Position numbers and translations under genes: made by a program. Of a DNA stretch of 64,000 nucleotides, positions 60,701-64,000 are shown in pieces. The stretch comes from Actinomycetes bacterium. GTDB taxonomy: Bacteria > Actinomycetota > Acidimicrobiia > Acidimicrobiales > Ilumatobacteraceae. Below the pieces are notes generated by a model. It worked only from the letters and a program-made list of their open reading frames with translations. It searched no databases and was not told where the DNA came from. Location: contig JAKOUY010000016.1 of the NCBI GenBank assembly GCA_029782355.1, positions 558,001 through 622,000 of the forward strand. Direction: 5' to 3'. The stretch's first letter is position 1. Each line of letters begins with the position of its first letter.

Positions 60701-61173
60701 GAGGGCAGCGTGCTGCTCTTGGCGCCGGGGTCCTCGCCGACCAGGGCGACCGCACCGCCGAGCGCCGCGGTCCCGGCGAAGACGGCGTGGCGCAGGGCGT
60801 CACCCGCCCGGTCGAGACCCGGGGTCTTGCCGTACCACACGCCGATCACCCCGTCGACCCGGCGGCTGTCCAGGCCGGCGGTCAGCTGCGTGCCCATCAC
60901 GGCTGCGGCGGCGAGCTCCTCGTTGACCGCCGGCCGGGCGAGCAGGGTCAGGCCCTCGGCGGCGGCCTCGGTGGCGGCGGCCGCGGCGTCCCGCTCGTAG
61001 TTGGCCAGTGGGCTCCCCGGGTAGCCGGTGACGTAGGCGGCCGTGCGGCGTCCGTGGCGCCGGTCGGCGCGCAGCTGCGCCAGGGGAAGGCGAGCCAGGG
61101 CTTGCGAGCCGGTGAGGAACACCGTGCCGCGGTCGGCGCGATAGCGGTCGGCCAGCTCGTACCGGTCGAGCAT
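57754..61173 (-). CDS. Indolepyruvate:ferredoxin oxidoreductase, fused alpha-beta type
   Basis: 1,139-residue 2-oxoacid:ferredoxin oxidoreductase joining IorA-like and IorB-like parts. The N-terminal pyrimidine-binding (TGYPGSPLANYE) and core domains are followed by the TPP domain with CSGCPHNTS, a 4Fe-4S stretch (CEGCGDCAARSNC and later NLDLSCLVGDCPAF), and a gamma-type domain (GIGGTGVVTVSQVLG). It would decarboxylate aryl- or branched-chain 2-oxoacids to acyl-CoA with ferredoxin. Start at ATG 61173; the upstream open frame to 61671 is antisense to the ybaK gene. Confidence 0.9.
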   Translation of the reverse strand: MLDRYELADRYRADRGTVFLTGSQALARLPLAQLRADRRHGRRTAAYVTGYPGSPLANYERDAAAAATEAAAEGLTLLARPAVNEELAAAAVMGTQLTAGLDSRRVDGVIGVWYGKTPGLDRAGDALRHAVFAGTAALGGAVALVGEDPGAKSSTLPSTAEATLLALHIPVLCPGDVQDAVELGRHAIAMSRASGSWTAMRVVESVADGTGTVELVDGEAEPILPVVEIDGRPWVPQPDGRLITPASLELERQHHEIRLPLARRYGVDNGLNRATVTGPADWLAIVAAGHTYVDVVAALEVLGLSSPADLRHAGIRLVKIGLLHPLDPHHLAELCATVEEVVVVEEKQPTLERLVKDALYGLSRRPRVTGKQDDAGNAVFPVSGVLNADRIAERLHDRLAGRLGTDRLRAPRPPRQLIPLGVQRTPYFCSGCPHNTSTQAPPGSLVGAGIGCHTMAMFLDPERVGSIVGVGAMGGEGAPWIGMAPFVSTDHLIQNLGDGTMFHSGWLAIRAAVAAGVNITYKILLNGAVAMTGGQDAVGRMELAPLVAGLRAEGVTRVMVTTDDRARTMATGLPGDVEVWDRSRVVEAQQVLAAVPGCTVLIHDQQCAAEKRRDRKRGLLTTPATRVIINERVCEGCGDCAARSNCLSLQPVDTPGGRATRIDQHSCNLDLSCLVGDCPAFATVTVTGAARDGRSPSAAGAPATVAIPDPPIATAPRTTIRLSGIGGTGVVTVSQVLGTAAMLDGLSVRGLDQTGLSQKGGPVVSDLVISQTTPAGGGRARAGSVDVLLAFDQLVAGGDAQLAAASAEHTVAVINQAVTPTGAMVARPALGFPHDALADRIAEATNRQIRVDAGPLVRALLGDDSTVNVFLTGVAAQHGLLPVRAAAIERAIELNGVAVERNLDAFRWGRAWVADPSDVARRAGLATHGPRSCETLDQLIDRLAADLTAYHSPATAAEYRAALAPVQALGHDPLTETVARNLHRLTAYKDEYEVARLLLAPEARAAAEAVGGRGTTVTWHLHPPMLRALGLHRKLRLGRSARPALLALRTARRLRGTPADPFARNAVRRVERAMIPEYRAAISTLLAGLGSAPSAERLAAAVAIAGLPDQVRGYEQLKLTRAATYRAELARRLAGFGGP

Positions 61174-61239
61174 CCCCACGCTCGGAGTCTCGCGCGTCGT
61201 CGGTGCCGCCCGAGACGGTGGCCGCGGCACACTGGGACG

Positions 61240-61728
61240 ATGGTGTCGCCCGGTTCCGGCGGGACGCCGGCGACGGATGCGTTGCGAGCCGCCGGCGTCG
61301 GGTTCACCGTCCACCGCTTCGATCACCAGCCCGGGACGGAGGGCTACGGGCTGGCTGCCGCGGCGGCACTTGGGGTGGAGACCGATCGGGTGTTCAAGAC
61401 CCTGATCGTGCTGGCCGACGGGCGCCCGGCCGTGGCGGTGGTGCCGGTCAGCACCTCCCTGTCGTTGCGCCTGACGGCGGTGGCGCTCGGTGCCAAGCGG
61501 GTCGAGATGTGCCCGGTGGACCAGGCCCAGCGGGCCACCGGGTACGTGGCCGGCGGGATCAGCCCGTTCGGTCAGCGTCGCCGGCTGCCGACGGTCATCG
61601 ACGAGACCTGTGAGCTGTGGGACACGGTGTTCGTTAGCGGAGGCCGGCGGGGAATGGACGTCGAGGTCCACCCGGCGGACCTGATCGCCGCCCTCGACGC
61701 CCAGGTGGCGCCGATCTCGGCCGGGTGA
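61240..61728 (+). CDS. ybaK: Cys-tRNA(Pro)/Cys-tRNA deacylase (YbaK/EbsC)
   Basis: 162-residue YbaK-type editing enzyme that removes mischarged Cys from tRNA(Pro). The family lysine lies in DRVFKTLIV, then YVAGGISPFGQRRRLPTVID and SGGRRGMDVEVHPADL. ATG 61240 is 6 bases after a CACACT hexamer. Divergent from the oxidoreductase gene; convergent with the M48 gene. Confidence 0.92.
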   Translation: MVSPGSGGTPATDALRAAGVGFTVHRFDHQPGTEGYGLAAAAALGVETDRVFKTLIVLADGRPAVAVVPVSTSLSLRLTAVALGAKRVEMCPVDQAQRATGYVAGGISPFGQRRRLPTVIDETCELWDTVFVSGGRRGMDVEVHPADLIAALDAQVAPISAG

Positions 61729-61740
61729 GTCGAGCCTCGA

Positions 61741-62664
61741 TCAGCGACGTCGACCGGGTTGCGGCCGCCAGGTGGCTTCCGGCGCGGGTGGCGGCCGGCG
61801 GACGCGGCGGCGCATCGTCGCGTCGATCCGGGCCACCCGGGTGCGGGCCAGCGGGTGGCTGGTCGAGCTGACCGCATCGTCGTCCTGCCCGGCGGCGACG
61901 CGGCGCAGGGCGTGGGCCAGCTCGCGGCCGAAGCCCATGTCCACGGCGCGTTGATCGGCGACGAACTCGGTCGAGCGCCCGACGCGGTTGGCGATGGCCG
62001 TGCTGAGCAGCAGACCGGCCAGGAAGACCCAGGACACCGCCATCAGCACCAGGCTGATCAGCCGGCCGAGCACGCCGGGGATCGACGAGCCGCGGGTGAA
62101 CGAGCGAGTGGCCGCCGTGGCCACGTTGCGCAGGAAGAAGCCGACCCGAGCGAGGATGCGGATCGGCAAGCTCAGCCAGTGACCGACGGTCAAGGCCACG
62201 GTGTGCAGCCCGAGGTGATGACTCAGCTCGTGGGCCAGCACCCCGGCCAACTCGTCGCGTGGCAGGGCGTCGATGGCGAAGGTGGTGACGATCACCAGGT
62301 GCCCACCGCAGGCGAAGGCGTTGAGCTCGTCGGACGGCAGAACCATGACCAGGTAGCGCGATCGGCGCATGCGGTTTCGCTGCAGGACGGAACGCCACGC
62401 CGTGTCCAGGCGGGCCAGCTCCTCGCGGGTCGGCCGCCGGGCACCCAACAGGGGCGCCAGGACGAAGCGCTGCACCGGCCGGAAGAACAGCAGGATGCCG
62501 GCCACCAGGTAGCCGAGGGCGAACAGCCAGAAGGGCACCGCCCACACCAGGCGGACCGCCAACCAGAACACGGCGAGGGCCAGCAGCCACACGGGGACGA
62601 GGGCCAGCACGGGGAGCACGGCCGTCGAGGCGGAGCGATCGAGCCGGCGCGAGCCCCGTGTCAC
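61741..62664 (-). CDS. M48-family membrane zinc metalloprotease
   Basis: 307 residues. N-terminal hydrophobic segments (about 12-60) anchor it; the HELSH zinc motif is in GVLAHELSHHLG with a later glutamate in STEFVADQRAVD, and an HPLARTRVARID stretch near the end. HtpX/STE24-like architecture, predicted to act at the inner membrane. GTG 62664 is chosen; the longer frame is antisense to the esterase. Confidence 0.88.
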   Translation of the reverse strand: MTRGSRRLDRSASTAVLPVLALVPVWLLALAVFWLAVRLVWAVPFWLFALGYLVAGILLFFRPVQRFVLAPLLGARRPTREELARLDTAWRSVLQRNRMRRSRYLVMVLPSDELNAFACGGHLVIVTTFAIDALPRDELAGVLAHELSHHLGLHTVALTVGHWLSLPIRILARVGFFLRNVATAATRSFTRGSSIPGVLGRLISLVLMAVSWVFLAGLLLSTAIANRVGRSTEFVADQRAVDMGFGRELAHALRRVAAGQDDDAVSSTSHPLARTRVARIDATMRRRVRRPPPAPEATWRPQPGRRR

Positions 62665-62730
62665 GGCGGACAGTCCAGCATCGGTGGGTCGGCCGGTCAA
62701 TCGGACCGGCAGCGCTGCGATACTGGCCCG

Positions 62731-63501
62731 ATGACCGCCCCGATCATCCCCGGCGCCGAACCGATGTCCCACGAGGGCTCGTTGCCCGCCGGTGCCCTCG
62801 TCCTCCACGGATTCACCGGCAACCCGTCGTCGGTCCGAGGCCTCGCCGAGGCGCTCGCTGCGGCCGGCTTCCACGTCGAGATGCCGCTGCTGGCCGGACA
62901 CGGCACCGCCATCGAGGACATGATCCCCACCCGCTGGGCCGACTGGCAGGCCGATGCCGAAGCGGCCCTCGCCAGGCTGGGCGGCCGGGTCGAGCGGATC
63001 GTGGTGGCCGGCCTCAGCATGGGCGGGGCGCTGACGCTGCAGCTCGGCGCCGACCATCCGGAGGTGGCCGGGCTGATCTGCGTCAACCCGGCCACGCAGC
63101 CCCAGGGCGACGAGCTGGCCGCGATGGTCCAGGACTTCGTCGACCAGGGCATGGAGACGATGCCGGGCATCGGCAGCGACATCGCCGACCCCAATGCATC
63201 GGAGACGGCGTACGAGGGCACCCCGCTGCGGGCCCTGCTGTCGTTGGTGCAGGACGGGCTGACCCCGCTGGCCCAGCGCTACCCACAGATGCAGATGCCC
63301 CTGCTGCTGTGCACCTCGCCCCAGGACCACGTCGTCGACCCGGCGCAGAGCGGATTCCTGGCCGCCAGCTATGGCGGTCCGGTCGAGCGGGTGTCGCTGG
63401 ACCGGAGCTATCACGTGGCCACGCAGGACTTCGACAAGGAGCTGATCTTCGAGTCGTCCGTCGACTTCGCCCGGCGGGTGGCGCTGCCTGACTCGGCATG
63501 A
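62731..63501 (+). CDS. Carboxylesterase/alpha-beta hydrolase (Est30-like)
   Basis: 256-residue serine hydrolase: nucleophile in GLSMGGA (about 92-98), Asp in SPQDHVVDP (about 200) and His in SYHVATQDFDK (about 229). It lacks a signal peptide and looks cytosolic. The order HGFTGNPSS...LLAGHG is typical of thermophilic Est30/monoacylglycerol lipase enzymes. It starts 66 bases from the divergent M48 gene and its stop overlaps lgt (ATGA). Confidence 0.9.
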   Translation: MTAPIIPGAEPMSHEGSLPAGALVLHGFTGNPSSVRGLAEALAAAGFHVEMPLLAGHGTAIEDMIPTRWADWQADAEAALARLGGRVERIVVAGLSMGGALTLQLGADHPEVAGLICVNPATQPQGDELAAMVQDFVDQGMETMPGIGSDIADPNASETAYEGTPLRALLSLVQDGLTPLAQRYPQMQMPLLLCTSPQDHVVDPAQSGFLAASYGGPVERVSLDRSYHVATQDFDKELIFESSVDFARRVALPDSA

Positions 63502-64000
63502 TCGCCTCGATCCCCAGCCCGTCGTCGGGCGTCATCCACCTCGGTCCGCTGCCGATCCACGCCTACGGGCTGATGATCGCCCTCGGCGTCCTGGCGGCGG
63601 TGTGGCTGATGACCCGGCGCGTCGAGCGGGCCGGGACGGCGACCCGAGACGACGTCAGCTCCATGGCGATCCGGGCCGTCGTCGCCGGGGTCGTCGGCGC
63701 TCGGCTGTACCACGTGGTCACGGACTGGGAGAAGTTCCGCGGACACCTGGGGCGCATCCCCCAGGTGTGGAACGGCGGGCTCGGCGTCCCCGGCGGGGTG
63801 CTGGCCGGCACGCTCGTCGGCCTGTGGGCGATGCGCCGGCGGGGCCGGTCACTGGGGGCGATGATGACCGCCGCGGCGCCGGCCATCCCGCTGGCGCAGG
63901 CCATCGGCCGGGTCGGCAACTGGTTCAACCAGGAACTGTTCGGCCGGCCGACCACGCTGCCGTGGGCGTTGCGCATCGATGACGCCCACCTGCCGGCCGG
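63498..64000 (+). CDS. lgt: Prolipoprotein diacylglyceryl transferase (3' end outside window)
   Basis: First enzyme of lipoprotein maturation; it transfers diacylglycerol from phosphatidylglycerol to the lipobox cysteine. HAYGLMIALGV is the N-terminal helix and GRVGNWFNQELFGRPTTLPW is the Lgt signature (about 138-157) with the essential Arg and Asn/Glu. The window ends about 168 codons in. ATG 63498 overlaps the esterase stop. Confidence 0.95.
   Translation, partial: MIASIPSPSSGVIHLGPLPIHAYGLMIALGVLAAVWLMTRRVERAGTATRDDVSSMAIRAVVAGVVGARLYHVVTDWEKFRGHLGRIPQVWNGGLGVPGGVLAGTLVGLWAMRRRGRSLGAMMTAAAPAIPLAQAIGRVGNWFNQELFGRPTTLPWALRIDDAHLPA

Noticed and set aside
59179-61728. Plus-strand ORF of 849 codons across the oxidoreductase
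   Set aside because: Antisense to the motif-rich indolepyruvate oxidoreductase; only its last 163 codons are real (ybaK, from 61240).

Overview
The window is about 64 kb of a high-GC actinobacterial chromosome. The fused or tightly coupled gene style, the many GTG starts, the apparently leaderless promoters and the overall gene complement suit a member of the Acidimicrobiia. That placement is inferred from protein character only; no rRNA is present.

Region by region. (1) 1-10050: the end of respiratory complex I, nuoG (5' end outside the window) through nuoH-I-J-K-L-M-N, nearly all joined by overlapping stop/start codons. (2) 10051-17629: a GC-rich degenerate repeat, then a 15-unit Asp/Gly/Thr repeat protein followed by a JmjC-like cupin oxygenase and a thioredoxin-fold ferredoxin-like protein; two tandem class I glutamine-amidotransferase-fold hydrolases; threonine ammonia-lyase; a third GATase; a membrane protein. 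(3) 17678-20429: nuoA-B-C-D, a second complex I cluster apart from G-N. (4) About 20430-35402: a genomic island ending at a tRNA-Arg(CCU) gene with an adjacent tyrosine integrase. It holds an ATPase/nuclease-like gene with a tiny antitoxin-like ORF, a type I-G (old I-U) CRISPR-Cas effector operon (cas7/csb1, cas5-6/csb2, cas3, a short cas8-like gene) and a cas4 gene cut at codon 144 by an IS3 element. Two different IS110 elements are nested inside that IS3 element. No cas1, cas2 or CRISPR array is visible. (5) 35446-45083: a K+ channel/TrkA protein, lipase, acyl-CoA dehydrogenase, an overlapping operon of two O6-alkylguanine-DNA methyltransferases around an ECF sigma factor, glutaminyl cyclase, rpe and an M23 peptidase. 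(6) 44631-49864: a module of ECF sigma factor, small unknown protein, TPR-CHAT caspase-like protease and a divergent cytoplasmic subtilase. (7) 49901-64000: PfkB kinase, DUF2207 protein, amidohydrolase, SDR, secreted and Ser/Thr-rich membrane proteins, a NarL-type two-component pair, a fused indolepyruvate:ferredoxin oxidoreductase, YbaK deacylase, M48 protease, esterase and the start of lgt.

The strongest new signal is in the two IS110 elements. In each, the non-coding leader upstream of the recombinase contains a segment identical to the element's own right end and a segment complementary to its own left end, as expected for the donor-binding loop of a bridge RNA. Each leader also has, nearer its 5' side, a heptamer complementary to the right-hand insertion junction, a candidate target guide. 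Both elements sit in conserved sites of the same IS3 element, which suggests guides that target IS3 transposons.

Other candidates for undescribed systems are the sigma/CHAT/subtilase module and the Asp-repeat protein with its downstream JmjC oxygenase. Many starts lie 6-8 nt after a TANNNT-like hexamer, which suggests widespread leaderless transcription.
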